This document shows positions 47,569 to 59,421 of a stretch of 64,000 nucleotides of DNA, in pieces. The position numbers and the translations under genes were made by a program. Below the pieces are notes generated by a model. It did no database searches. It saw only the letters and a program-made list of their open reading frames with translations, and had not been told where the DNA came from. Origin of the DNA: Berberis thunbergii (Eukaryota > Streptophyta > Magnoliopsida > Ranunculales > Berberidaceae). Where the stretch lies: NCBI GenBank assembly GCA_003290165.1, contig QNQO01001156.1:124001-188000 (forward strand). Reading direction: 5' to 3'. Numbering within the stretch: position 1 is the first letter of the stretch; the number at the start of each line of letters is the position of its first letter.

Positions 47569-50500
47569 ATGGCTTCTAGCAATAGCTTCCAACCACAAAT
47601 TCCCCGACTCACAAAAGAAAACTATGATTCATGGTCCATTCAAATAAAGGCTTTCTAGATGTATGGGAGCTTGTTGAAGATAGGTACACCGAGCCAACCT
47701 CGGCAGAGGCTGAAGCAAGTCTAAAAAAAGGAAGAGAATGAGCAACTCAAAGACTCAAGAAAAAGAGATAAGAAAGCCTGGTTTACAATTTATTAAGGCT
47801 TGGATGATGCTATGTTCGAATTAATATTTGCTGAAAAACATCGAATAAAGAGTGGGAACTTCTCCAAAAGGCACTCAGCGACGCTGAAAGGTGAAGAAGG
47901 TTCGTTTGCAAGTTTTGAGAGGACAATTTGAATCTTTATGTCAAAAGGGTTCTGAAATTATTTCAGATTATTTCTCACAAGTCATTTCCATCGTTCAACA
48001 AATGCGGAGAAATGGAGAACAACTTACCAATGTTCGAGTGATGGAAAAATTTTTGAGGTCTTTGGACTCAAACTTTGATTTTGTGGCCGTAGCGATTGAA
48101 GAATCGAAGGATTTGGAAGAAATGACCATGTAACAACTCATGGGCTATCTCCAAGCCTATGAACAAAGGCTCACAAAAAGAAATGAAGACAAACTGGTCA
48201 AGCAAGTGTTACAAACCAAGCTTACTCTTAATGAAAAGAAAAATGAGCCCGGAAGAGGAAAATTCCATTGAGGCCAAGTTTTTGGACGTCGAGGAAGAGG
48301 TGCAAGATGGCAGAACAATGAAACTCGTAACGAGTATCATGATGGAAATAGAGGCTTTAGAAGAGGAAGAGGTCGTGGTAGAAATCAAGGTCGCGGACGT
48401 GGTAGAAACTCATGGTGGAGGTATGATAAGGTTGAAACTCAATGTCGAATATGTAAAAAATATGGGCATTATGCTTATGAATGTTATTTCAACACTAATA
48501 ATGGAGCCGAGGAAGTAAATTTTGTTGAAAAAGAAGAAGAGAATGAGAAAGGGGAACCAGTTCTATTGCTCGCCTATAATGGTTCAAAATCTTGCAACTC
48601 CACCACTTGGTTCCTTGACACCGGCGCCTCGAACCACATGTGCGGAAGAAAGGAGTTTTTTTATTCAGCTTGATGAATGGCATTATGGCAACGTCACTTT
48701 TGGTGACTTATCTCAAAGATCAGCCAGGGGCAAAAGTAAAATTCTTCTTGAACTCAAGAATGGTGAAAAGAAATATATTTTGGAAGTTTATCATGTTCCG
48801 AAGATGAAAAGCAATGTTTTCTGTTTGGGCCAACTACTTGAGAAGGGAAATAATGTGCAAATGAAAATTTCCTCTCTTCATTTGCGTGATAAAGACAATA
48901 AGTTGATTGCTAATGTGAAAATGGCAAAAAATAGAATGTTTCCTTTGAATTTGTCCATTAATCAGCCTAATTGTTTCAAGGCTAATGTTGGAGATGATTC
49001 TGCCCTTTGGCACCTCAGATATGGGCATTGAAGCTTTTGGAAAAAAATAACATGGTGAGAAATTTGCCAAAGATCAGTTGCCCGGTCAAATTATGTGAAG
49101 TATGTGTCTTGGGAAAGCAACAAATGAGGCCTTTCAAGACGAGCATGTCATGGAGAGCAACCCAACGTCTTGATTTGGTGCATTCAGATGTGTGCAGACC
49201 TATCAAGCCAATGTCACTTGGTGGAAATAGGTACTTTATTACATTTACTGATGATCATAGTGGCAAGACTTGGGTCTACATGCTAAAAAAGAAAATTGAA
49301 GTGTTCGAAAAATTTATTGAGTTTAAATTTCTAGTTGAAAAACAAAGTGGGTGTCGTATAAAATGTCTACGAACTGATAGAAGTGGTGAATACGTCTTTA
49401 AGGACTTCCAGAACTTTTGCAAAGAAAATGGGATTGTTCATCAGCTTACAATACCCAAAACACCACAACAAAATGGTGTTTCGGAAAGGAAAAATAAAAA
49501 CATCCTTAATATGGTAATATTTATGTTAAAAAGAAATAAGAGTTCCTAAAGAATTTTGGGGAGATGTTGTTTCTTGTGCAGTTTATTTATTGAACAGGTT
49601 TCCTACAAAGCGACTTGGCAATACCACACCAGAAAAAGCATGCAGTTTGCGCAAGCCGAGAGTTGATCACTTCAGAATTTTTGGTAGTGTGGCATATGCC
49701 AAAATTTCGAAGGACAACAAGACAAAGCTTGAAGATAAAAGTAAAAAATGTATTCTTTTGGGTTATGGTGAAAACTCTTTTGTGGCTACAAGTTGTTTAA
49801 ACCCATCACCAAAAAGGTTTTGATGTCAAGAGACGTTGAGTTTGATGAGGAGCAAATCTGGAATTGGAATGATGAAAAACCGTCAAAGCAAGTTCTAATT
49901 GAAGACGATCAAGTGCAAAATGAACAGAGCAATGAGTAAAATGTGGCTACAGCATCACCTATTACCACCTCTTCGTCAAGTCCACCAACAAGGAGGACCA
50001 GGCCCATTCAAGAATTATATGATGCTACAAGGAGAATTGATTTTGATGAAGAATTCAATATGTTTTGTCTATTTGCAGGTTTTGATCCATACACATTTGA
50101 AAGAAGCTTACAAAGAAGTTAAATGGAGGAAAACAATGGAGGAGAAGATGTATGCAATGAATAAAAATAGAACTTGGGAGCTCACTACACTTCTTGAAGG
50201 GCACAAAGCTATTAGTGTAAAATGGGTATTCAAAACAAAACGGAATGCACAAGGAGAAGTTGAACAACATAAGGTGAGGCTAATGGCTAAAGGATACAAG
50301 CAACAATATGGAGTTGACTACGAAGATGCCTTTGCACCAGTGGCAAGAATGGAGACCGTGAGGTTGCTAATCTGTCTAGCAGCCCAAAAGAAGTTGAAGA
50401 TATTTCAGATGGATGTGAAATTAGCCTTTCTCAATGGGTATCTTGAAGAAGAGGTGTACGTCGAGGAACCACCTGGTTTCATAGTTCCAGGACAAGAAGA

Positions 50501-51633
50501 AGAGGTTTACAGATTGATGAGAGCTTTTTCTGGCCTCAAACAAGCACCGCGAGCATGGAATTCTAGAGTCGATGCCTAGTTTCTTCAAAATGGATTTTTC
50601 TAAATGTCCATATGAACATGTTTTATACTCAAAAATTAATTCACAGGGAGATGCTATGTTCGTGTGTGTGCCTTTACGTTGATGACTTGATTTTTACAGG
50701 GAGTAATTCCTCCATGATTGAAGAATTCAAGAAATCAATGAAAAAAGAGTTTGATATGACAGATTTGGGGCTCATGTCTTATTTCTTGGGCATTGAAGTA
50801 CAACAAAATAGTGAAGGAATTTTTATCTCACAAGCAAAATATGCATAAGAAATTTTAGAGAAGTTCTTAATGGAAGATTTCCAAGCAGTAGACACTCCGG
50901 TAGGATGTCGCAGCATCAAGCTTACGAAGGAAGGGCAAGGGAGACCGGTGAATCCAACTTATTATAAAAGTCTCGTCGGGTGTCTGTTGTATCTAACATG
51001 CACTCGAACTGATATATTATTTGGCGTAGGTTTGATTAGCAGGTTCATGGAAACTCCAAAGACATCTCACTTGAAGGTTGTCAAAAGAATTATGCGATAT
51101 ATTAAAAGTACCATTGGTTATGGTATATTTTATTCATCAACACAAAATTGGGAGCTTGTTGGGTTTAGTGATAGTGACTAGGCTAGATGTTGTGATGATC
51201 GGAAAAACAATTCTGGTTTTGTATTTTTTCTTGGAGAAACTGCTTTCACATGGACTTCAATTGTTGCATTATCAACTTGTGAAGCAGAATATGTCTCTAC
51301 AGCATTTTGTGTTTGTCATGCTATTTGGTTGAGAAGATTACTCAAAGAATTGCAGCTGAAGCAAGGAGGTTCAACTATAATTCAAGTTGATAACAAATCA
51401 GCTATTGCCTTGGCTAAAAATCCAGTCTATCACGAAAGATCCAAGCATATTGATACACGATTCCACTTCATAAGAGAACATGTGAAGACTAAGGAAGTTG
51501 AGATGATTCATGTGAAGTCAAATGAACAAGTCGCTGATATATTGACAAAGCCTCTCAAAGCTGAAGACTTCCATCTATTAAAAAAATGGCTTGGAGTTGT
51601 TGCAGCAAGAAAAACAAGTTTAAGGGGGGAGAA
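47569..51633 (+). pseudogene. Copia gag-pol polyprotein of the plus-strand element
   Basis: It starts MASSNSFQPQIPRL at 47569. Gag has [20 protein letters not shown] and a CCHC knuckle, CRICKKYGHYAYEC (about 48450-48495). Protease: WFLDTGASNHMCG (about 48610). Pre-integrase LWHLRYGH and CEVCVLGKQQMRPF; integrase DLVHSDV, KCLRTDRSGEY and TPQQNGVSERKN, giving D, D and E. RT (50160-50850): KWVFKTKRNAQGEV, QMDVKLAFLNGYLEEEVYVE, LKQAPRAW and CLYVDDLIFTGS (YVDD near 50675). RNase H (51000-51640): ADILTKPLK near the end. In-frame stops (for example near 47656, 48131, 50577 and 51179) and frameshifts make it non-functional. The domain order INT before RT is diagnostic of Copia. Confidence 0.93.
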
Positions 51634-51791
51634 TGTTGAGTATTATATATATATATATCTTGAGAAAGTGAGAAGTCACCCCTAGAAAGATCTAATGGCT
51701 CTATAAGTAGTGTAGTTGTAATTGGTTTGTTCAAGCAAGTAGAAATGAAAATTTGAGTTTAAGAAGCCAAATATCTCTTCTTCCTCCAACA
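51634..51791 (+). repeat. 3' LTR of the plus-strand Copia element (short)
   Basis: 158 bp, TGTTGAGTATTATATATATATATATCTTGAG… to CTCCAACA. Compared with the 5' LTR, about 100 bp between TGTTGAGTATTA and CTTGAGAAAGTG is replaced by an (AT)n tract. Confidence 0.88.
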
Positions 51792-51796
51792 ACTCC

Positions 51797-52033
51797 ATTA
51801 TCCAACACAACCTTCGGTACAAAAGAGAGAAAATATTAAAATTGGTCAAATGAAACAGAAGATGACATGTGTACAACGAACACATCATTGTCTCTAAATC
51901 CATACATTCAACTCACATATTTTTTTTCTCTCTCTCAAGCTTAGTTTGTATTCAATTCACACAAATTGTTATTTATCTCCACGGTTGTTTTCCATTATTC
52001 TTCTTGCACAACACAGATAAAGATTATAAGTGA
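51797..52033. other. Short intergenic stretch
   Basis: Non-coding; nothing recognised apart from a pyrimidine-rich run near 51920-51940. Confidence 0.5.
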
Positions 52034-52401
52034 CACTACACCAAAACAATGTTTTTGTAACTGTTTTGAAGTGTAGCTGAAAATATTAGAATCACCTATC
52101 AAATGATACTATTCTTGGTGATCCTAAATTAAGAATCATGTTGAAAGTGATACTACTTAAAATTAGTATTATTTGGCTAATGATACTATTTTTTATTAAA
52201 TGATTCAACTTTACAAATTTGCATCTCAACAAAGATGATACTAATTGTAAAAGAGAATCACATACTTAAAATTAGTATCATTAGCTAAATGTTACTAATT
52301 TTTACTAAATGATTCAACTTTACAAATTTGCATCTCAACAAAGATGATACTAATTGTAAAGAGAATCACATAGTGCATGATGCTGATTTTTGTTAGAAGA
52401 A
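52034..52401. mobile_element. CACTA-type DNA transposon terminus, truncated
   Basis: It begins CACTACACCAAAACAATG, the form of a plant CACTA terminal inverted repeat. It is followed by repeated subterminal TGATACTA-type motifs (for example near 52106, 52148, 52181, 52226) and a 109-bp tandem duplication (52155-52263, 52264-52372). It is cut at 52402 by the LTR array; no opposite end is visible. Confidence 0.55.
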
Positions 52402-52588
52402 TGTAATACCCGCCTAATTAAATAAATATAAAAAAATTTCTTTTGTAAACCCTAATGTTGATGGGTTGTTACACAATTGTATTTGGGCTTGGTTGTGGGC
52501 TTTTAATAAACTAATAAGTAGGGTTTTTATTTTGTGAAAGTGGGTGGATGCATTCGGAAATTCGGTGGGGGCGAGTAGCCACCCACCT

Positions 52589-52595
52589 TATAAAG
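52589..52595 (+). promoter_or_regulatory. LTR TATA box (array copy 1)
   Basis: TATAAAG in the context ACCTTATAAAGAGAATAACCC. Equivalent boxes are at 56432-56438 and 60269-60275, and on the minus strand at 14132-14126 and 12529-12523 in the solo LTRs. Conservation in all five copies supports a promoter role. Confidence 0.65.
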
Positions 52596-52732
52596 AGAAT
52601 AACCCTATTTTTCTTTCTTTTTATCTCTTTTCTCCTTCCTTCTCTTTTCTTCTACGATGGCCGACAACAAGAGAAAGCAAAAGAGAGGCTAGGGGTTTCC
52701 AATGGTCGTAGGAAGAGTTATCCTATTCTTGG

Positions 52733-53020
52733 TGGGTTGAAGATATATGTGAACTTGAGATTTACCTGTACAAGAAAGTGATGAGTGCCATCAAAGCAAA
52801 GGGGAGAACACCTGGTATCGTGATTTCAGAGGCACTTAAGGTTTATGCAATCCGATGGTTGCCAAACTCCACTGCTGCTTTGGTTTCTAATGACCATACT
52901 CTGCGGAACAGAGCTTTAGTGGAAACAATCATCTGGTTGTTGCCACCTGATAAAGCTATCAGCTGTTCGTGTGGCTTCCTACTAAAATTATTGAAGGTTG
53001 TCGTTTTTGTTGAGGCAGGC
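52733..53020 (+). pseudogene. Captured NPH3-domain (BTB/NRL family) gene fragment, copy 1
   Basis: The frame WVEDICELEIYLYKKV, IKAKGRTPGIVISEALKVYA, IRWLP, TLRNRALVETIIWLLP, SCSCGFLLKLLKV matches the core of the plant NPH3 domain, found in NPH3/RPT2-like BTB proteins that act as adaptors in phototropin signalling and auxin-related transport. Only about 95 of the about 600 residues of such proteins are present and no BTB domain is seen. The reading ends in unrelated codons and a stop at 53042. It lies about 140 bp downstream of the LTR TATA box, on the transcribed strand. Confidence 0.85.
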
Positions 53021-53442
53021 TGCAAAATCAGAGTACAATCTTGAGCCATTCACAACCTATTGGTTTCCTATGCATGTTATTGAATGCTTGCTTCATGAGA
53101 AGGTGGCAGTGAGTTGTCTAGGCACTGTGAGAAGAAGGTCTGTGTGCTGCAAGATTCAGAGGAAGAAGTAAAGGGTTATTTGTGAGAGGTCTCTCTGGTC
53201 GTGATGGAGAGAAAGATGGGAGGTCAAATGGATAGATCGATTTGTGGCGATGAAGAACAGATGAAGACGAAGTTGGATGTGAACTAGATCGTGGCTAGCG
53301 ATTCTACAAGGTGGACTTATGCAGATCCATCTTGGGCTCGCATTTCAGCTCTGTTCCAGTTGTAGTTTCTTGTGCAGAAGCAGATGATGGGGCAGCAGAA
53401 AAACTCAGAGTAGTTGCTTACTAACAATAGAAATGCTGGAAC

Positions 53443-53800
53443 ATGGAGTCCTGTGACTGTATCGAGTTGCAATGGTCTGCTGATGAGTTGTTGGTGAAAT
53501 ATCAGTATATATCAGACTTCTTCATTTCACTCGCCTACTTCTCCATTCATCTGGAGCTGATTTATTTTGTGCAAAAAAAAAAAAATCTGCTTTCTTTCCA
53601 TATAGATGGGTCCTCATGCAGTTTGGTGCTTTTATGGTCCTTTGTGGAGCAACCCATCTTATAATTTGTAGACTTTCTCTATGCACTCAGAAATTCTTGC
53701 AATCGTGATGACAATTGCACCAATTTTCACTGCTGTTGTTTCATGTGCAACAGCTCTAATGCTTGTTCACATTATTCCCGATCTGTTGACGGCTGTGAAG
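53443..53800 (+). pseudogene. Captured ethylene receptor (ETR1/ERS1-type) N-terminal fragment, copy 1
   Basis: The frame from the ATG at 53443 reads [42 protein letters not shown], and after a poly-A slip [19 protein letters not shown], then [20 protein letters not shown]. This is the N-terminal three-helix ethylene-binding region of subfamily I receptors (endoplasmic-reticulum membrane). It includes the dimer-forming cysteines near the start (C4, C6) and the Cys/His pair of VLCGATHL that binds copper in known receptors. GAF, kinase and receiver domains are absent. Frameshifts occur at the A-run (about 53573-53585) and near 53660. Copy 1 has His where copies 2 and 3 have Pro (IPLELIYF). Confidence 0.92.
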
Positions 53801-55582
53801 GGCTAAATTGCGAGTGGCTGTGAGGTTGTGATGCAGAATTTCAGAAGTTTATGGAGCAGAAAACAAAGGGTTATTGCGTGGATCCGTTGCGAAATCTTTT
53901 TACGGTTTGCGATCTCTCCTGTGAGTCTTCTTTCATTCTCTTTATGAGTTCCTCTTTTTGAAATACCCATATCTTTGTTTGTTGATTTTGGTGTGTTTGA
54001 TGTTACTGGCGATTTAGTGTGTTTAGGGGTTTGATGTTGTGATTGGTATTGTCATCTTAGGGAGGTTTGGATGGATTAAAAAGTTTGGGGCGTGACATCT
54101 CCTTATTCATCTACTATGCCTATAACCATTGTCATAGATGTTCTATTATATGCAATCTTGATAGCCATTGTCATCCACGCCTACCATTTGTTTAATGGGT
54201 ATGGGTATGGATATGTATGTTGATAGTGTATGTTCTATATTGATTGTCACTGTCTAATCAATAGATGTGGTCATGATAGGTGGTTTTCAAAAGAAAAGGT
54301 GGATTTCCATAAGGATAGTCAGGTATAGCCAGTATTGGAACTTGTTTTCTTGTCACGTATATGTGACTATGTTAAAAGAATGTTTGTGCTTGCGACACAC
54401 TTGTTTTTTCATTCTTTTCTGAAGGAGATGGCAAAATAGATTTTGTCATGTTGTGAATATCACCTTGGTAATGTTTTATGTATATATGGTTCTTGTAAAG
54501 GGAATGTGATGTGACGTTAATTGATTTGGAAAAAAAAATAATGACTCAAATAAAATACTTGGTAAATGTTCTTTTTCCACAACTCCAGAAAAAAAAATGT
54601 GAAAAAAAATGAAAATTTTGTATACAGACTTGCTTGTATACGTGTGATATTATTATGGGTATGCAGACTTGCTTGCATATCGGTGCACCGTTCCATGTGA
54701 GTTCGGTTGTATGTGTAGAATGCTTGTCAGTGATCGAACTTCGGGTGAGATGACATGACACTCGAGGTAGCACCCCACTTGGGTCATGTACGCTCCGAGT
54801 GGCTTCGATGGCAAGGGAGACACACTTGGGTGAGGTGTGTTCGGCACAGGAGGAGAGTGCGATTGTGGAAAAGAAGCCAAGAATTAGAAAACAAAATAAA
54901 TAATTAAATTAAACCATTGAATTGAGTATGCCATGAAATTGTGTATAGATTATTTTAGCTTATACTAGGTTAGCCTTGAGGGAAGAAACTAACAGCTTAT
55001 TCAACCATTGAATGAGAACTACACGTCTTCCTAAAGGTAGAAAAATGTGTTTGTTTAATATTTCAATGGTAGTCTAATATGATTATGAATTGTATTGTTG
55101 TTGTTTTATGAAGGTTGATAACTCATAAATTTTATTTATTGGTAATAAATAATGCATATTTATTTATTAGGATGATAACACCATTGCCTCATTGAGGAAC
55201 TACCTGATGGTGTGGTTATTAATTGTTTGGTTTATTTTAATATTATCATGTGCGTATTTATTGATTTTTGGGATGAAGATTTTTCACACCGGCTTTATTG
55301 CTGACCCGAGTGAGCTTTTGCTTCTTGGGTACATTCCTTTTGGAATGTAGCCGAGTAGTCTTTCAGGTTTAGAGATTTTGAGCTGCATTACTGGAGTTCC
55401 GCTAGTGAGCTAGCCATGCAAGTCTTCTCCGGGTTAGACTTTTTATTCGTTTTAGTTGTTTAGTTGATGCTGCTATTTGTTTATGTTATTATAGAATTCT
55501 CACGTCCCGAGTTTTGGGGGAAACGGATATTCCTACGTGGCTTTTTGGGATATTCGTTTCCTTCGAAAATCGGGGCGTGACC

Positions 55583-56244
55583 TTTTGGTATTAGAGCATT
55601 TGGTTAGCCTAGGCTGGGGTAGAGTCTAGGTGATCCTCGGAATGTGGATATGGGAACTGCCTAGAGATAAAGTGACAAGGGTGAACCTTGAACTTTTAGT
55701 ATTGTTTCTTTTTCTTCGTGAATCTCGAGATGAGATTTCTGTGACTAACTTATTTTAATGTCAATAGTGGATGACATTATTTCGTGTCGTTTTCTTGTAG
55801 TAGTTTGTTATCTTGAATCTTTAGTTAACCCTTTTCGCGAATCTCGGGACGAGATTCTTTTGAGTTGTATATATTTAACACCACTACTTTTTTTTAATGA
55901 CAAAAAAAAAAAAAAAATTAGGCAACTAAAAATTTAATTGAAAATTTTTATTTTAAAATCTTCTTTCGTTTGAAAAGTTGCATTTTTGAAATTAGCTTAA
56001 CTTTCTTTCCTCTACCGAATCTCGGGACGAGATTCTTTTGAGTTGTATGTATTGTAACACCCCGTAATTTTTCTACTTACTGAAAATATTTATATTTTTG
56101 TGTGATTGTCTTCATTAAGATATGGGCATACGTATGAGCTATTTGGTTGTCCATGTAATGTGTAGTTTGTTTATTTAAGAATTTATTTCCTATCTACCTT
56201 TCTCTACCGAATCTCGGGACGAGATTCTTTTGAGTTGTATATAT
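55583..56244 (+). other. Array internal region 1
   Basis: 662 bp. Starts TTTTGGTATTAGAGC (primer site with one C to T change). Contains three copies of a block of the form CGAATCTCGGGACGAGATTC followed by TTTTGAGTTGTATATAT, each directly before a TGTAA(C/T)ACC LTR-start-like site (about 55875, 56053 and 56245). No ORF. The block resembles the pol-end/purine-tract region of Gypsy elements. Confidence 0.75.
55586..55597 (+). other. Primer-binding site, unit 1 (mutated)
   Basis: TGGTATTAGAGC; units 2 and 3 have the intact TGGTATCAGAGC. Confidence 0.75.
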
Positions 56245-56572
56245 TGTAATACCCGCCTAATTAAATAAATATAAAAAAATTTCTTTTGTAAACCCTAATG
56301 TTGATGGGTTGTTACACAATTGTATTTGGGCTTGGTTGTGGGCTTTTAATAAACTAATAAGTAGGGTTTTTATTTTGTGAAAGTGGGTGGATGCATTCGG
56401 AAGTTCGGTGGGGGCGAGTAGCCACCCACCTTATAAAGAGAATAACCCTATTTTTCTTTCTTTTATCTCTTTCTCCTTCCTTCTCTTTCTTCTACGATGG
56501 CCGACAACAAGAGAAAGCAAAAGAGAGGCTAGGGGTTTCCAATGGTCGTAGGAAGAGTTATCCTATTCTTGG

Positions 56573-56862
56573 TGGGTTGAAGATATATGTGAACTTGAGA
56601 TTTACCTGTACAAGAAAGTGATGAGTGCCATCAAAGCAAAGGGGAGAACACCTGGTATCGTGATTTCAGAGGCACTTAAGGTTTATGCAATCCGATGGTT
56701 GCCAAACTCCACTGCTGCTTTGGTTTCTAATGACCATACTCTGCGGAACAGAGCTTTAGTGGAAACAATCATCTGGTTGTTGCCACCTGATAAAGCTATC
56801 AGCTGTTCGTGTGGTTCCTACTAAAATTATTGAAGGTTGTCGTTTTTGTTGAGGCAGGCTGC
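56573..56862 (+). pseudogene. Captured NPH3-domain fragment, copy 2
   Basis: Same fragment as at 52733 with a 1-nt deletion at about 56814 (CGTGTGGTTCC for CGTGTGGCTTCC), so the frame breaks within SCSCG and the LLKLLKV part is out of frame. Confidence 0.85.
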
Positions 56863-57281
56863 AAAATCAGAGTACAATCTTGAGCCATTCACAACCTATT
56901 GGTTTCCTATGCATGTTATTGAATGCTTGCTTCATGAGAAGGTGGCAGTGAGTTGTCTAGGCACTGTAAGAAGAAGGTCTGTGTGCTGCAAAATTCAGAG
57001 GAAGAAGTAAAAGGTTATTTGTGAGAGGTCTCTCTGGTCGTGATGGAGAGAAAGATGGGAGGTCAAAAGGATAGATCGATTTGTGGCGATGAAGAGCAGA
57101 TGAAGACGAAGTTGGATGTGAACTAGATCGTGGCTAGCGATTCTATAAGGTGGACTTATGCAGATCCATCTTGGACTCGCATTTCAGCTCTGTTCCAGTT
57201 GTAGTTTCTTGTGCAGAAGCAGATGATGGGGCAGCAGAAAAACTCAGAGTTGTTGCTTACTAACAATGGAAATGCTGGAAC

Positions 57282-57640
57282 ATGGAGTCCTGTGACTGTA
57301 TCGAGTTGCAATGGTCTGCTGATGAGTTGTTGGTGAAATATCAGTATATATCAGACTTCTTCATTTCACTCGCCTACTTCTCCATTCCTCTGGAGCTGAT
57401 TTATTTTGTGCAAAAAAAAAAAATTTGCTTTCTTTCCATATAGATGGGTCCTCATGCAGTTTGGTGCTTTTATGGTCCTTTGTGGAGCAACCCATCTTAT
57501 AATTTGTAGACTTTCTCTATGCACTCAGAAATTCTTGCAATCGTGATGACAATTGCACCAATTTTCACTGCTGTTGTTTCATGTGCAACAGCTCTAATGC
57601 TTGTTCACATTATTCCCGATCTGTTGACGGCTGTGAAGGG
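57282..57640 (+). pseudogene. Captured ethylene receptor fragment, copy 2
   Basis: Same as copy 1; retains Pro in IPLELIYF and a shorter A-run, with the receptor frame still broken further on. Confidence 0.9.
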
Positions 57641-59421
57641 CTAAATTGCGAGTGGCTGTGAGGTTGTGATGCAGAATTTCAGAAGTTTATGGAGCAGAAA
57701 GCAAAGGGTTATTGCGTGGATCCGTTGCGAAATCTTTTTACGGTTTGTGATCTCTCCTGTGAGTCTTCTTTCATTCTCTTTATGAGTTCCTCTTTTTGAA
57801 ATACCCATATCTTTGTTTGTTGATTTTGGTGTGTTTGATGTTACTGGCGATTTAGTGTGTTTAGGGGTTTGATGTTGTGATTGGTATTGTCATCTTAGGG
57901 AGGTTTGGATGGATTAAAAAGTTTGGGGCGTGACATCTCCTTATTCATCTACTATGCCTATAACCATTGTCATAGATGTTCTATTATATGCAATCTTGAT
58001 AGCCATTGTCATCCATGCCTACCATTTGTTTAATGGGTATGGGTATGGATATGTATGTTGATAGTGTATGTTCTATATTGATTGTCACTGTCTAATCAAT
58101 AGATGTGGTCATGATAAGTGGTTTTCAAAAGAAAATGTGGATTTCCATAAGGATAGTCAGGTATAGCCAGTATTGGAACTTGTTTTCTTGTCACGTGTAT
58201 GTGACTATGTTAAAAGAATGTTTGTGCTTGCGACACACTTGTTTTTTCATTCTTTTCTGAAGGAGATGGCAAAATAGATTTTGTCATGTTGTGAATATCA
58301 CCTTGGTAATGTTTTATGTATATATGGTTCTTGTAAAGGGAATGTGATGTGACGTTAATTGATTTGGAAAAAAAATAATGACTCAAATAAAATACTTGGT
58401 AAATGTTCTTTTTCCACAACTCCAGAAAAAAAAATGTGAAAAGAAATGAAAATTTTGTATACAGACTTGCTTGTATACGTGTGATATTATTATGGGTATG
58501 CAGACTTGTTTGCATATCGGTGCACCGTTCCATGTGAGTTCGGTTGTACGTGTAGAATGCTTGTCAGTGATCGAACTTCGGGTGAGATGACATGACACTC
58601 GAGGTGGCACCCCATTTGGGTCATGTACGCTCCGAGTGGCTTCGATGGCAAGGGAGACACACTTGGGTGAGGTGTGTTCGGCACAGGAGGAGAGTGCGAT
58701 TGTGGAAAAGAAGCCAAGAATTAGAAAACAAAATAAATAATTAAATTAAACCATTGAATTGAGCATGCCATGAAATTGTGTATAGATTATTTTAGCTTAT
58801 ACTAGGTTAGCCTTGAGGGAAGAAACTAACAGCTCATTCAACCATTGAATGAGAACTACACGTCTTCCTAAAGGTAGAAAAATGTGTTTGTTTAATATTT
58901 CAATGGTAGTCTAATATGATTATGAATTGTATTGTTGTTGCATTTATGAAGGTTGATAACTCATAAATTTTATTTATTGGTAATAAATAATGCATATTTA
59001 TTTATTAGGATGATAACACCATTGCCTCATTGAGGAACTACCTGATGGTGTGGTTATTAATTGTTTGGTTTATTTTAATATTATCATGTGCGTATTTATT
59101 GATTTTTGGGATGAAGATTTTTCACACCGGCTTTATTGCTGACCCGAGTGAGCTTTTGCTTCTTGGGTACATTCCTTTTGGAATGTAGCCGAGTAGTCTT
59201 TCAGGTTTAGAGATTTTGAGCTGCATTACTGGAGTTCCGCTAGTGAGCTAGCCATGCAAGTCTTCTCCGGGTTAGACTTTTTATTCGTTTTAGTTGTTTA
59301 GTTGATGCTGCTATTTGTTTCTGTTATTATAGAATTCTCACGTCCCGAGTTTTGGGGGAAACGGATATTCCTACGTGGCTTTTTGGGATATTTCGTTTCC
59401 TTCGAAAATCGGGGCGTGACC

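Larger units (their letters stand above)
47276..51791 (+). mobile_element. Ty1/Copia element, nearly full length, inactive
   Basis: LTRs are at 47276-47531 and 51634-51791, with perfect TSD ACTCC (47271-47275 and 51792-51796). The primer-binding site TGGTATCAGAGC is at 47536-47547. The purine tract AAGGGGGGAGAA directly precedes the 3' LTR. Gag, protease, integrase, RT and RNase H are all recognisable on the plus strand with several frameshifts and stops. The two LTRs differ in length (256 and 158 bp). Confidence 0.94.
52402..55582 (+). repeat. Array LTR 1
   Basis: 3,181 bp. TATAAAG at 52589-52595, a short ATG frame at 52657-52692 (MADNKRKQKRG), an NPH3-domain fragment, an ethylene-receptor fragment, and a 3' part shared with the intron solo LTRs (54640-55582). 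The last bases GTGACC differ from the expected CA end (GTGACA in the solo LTRs). Confidence 0.88.
56245..59421 (+). repeat. Array LTR 2
   Basis: 3,177 bp, same layout as LTR 1; TATAAAG at 56432. If the longer LTR form is used it would start near 55875. Confidence 0.87.

Noticed and set aside
52548..52781. 77-codon plus-strand frame repeated in each array unit (starting MHSE)
   Set aside because: It runs through the LTR TATA/leader region and then reads the NPH3 fragment out of frame; not a real protein.
54546..54880. Minus-strand frames of 75 codons repeated in the array
   Set aside because: They are antisense to the conserved 3' half of the LTR and are also seen, mutated, in the intron LTR (8409-8690); conserved as DNA, without any protein family signal.
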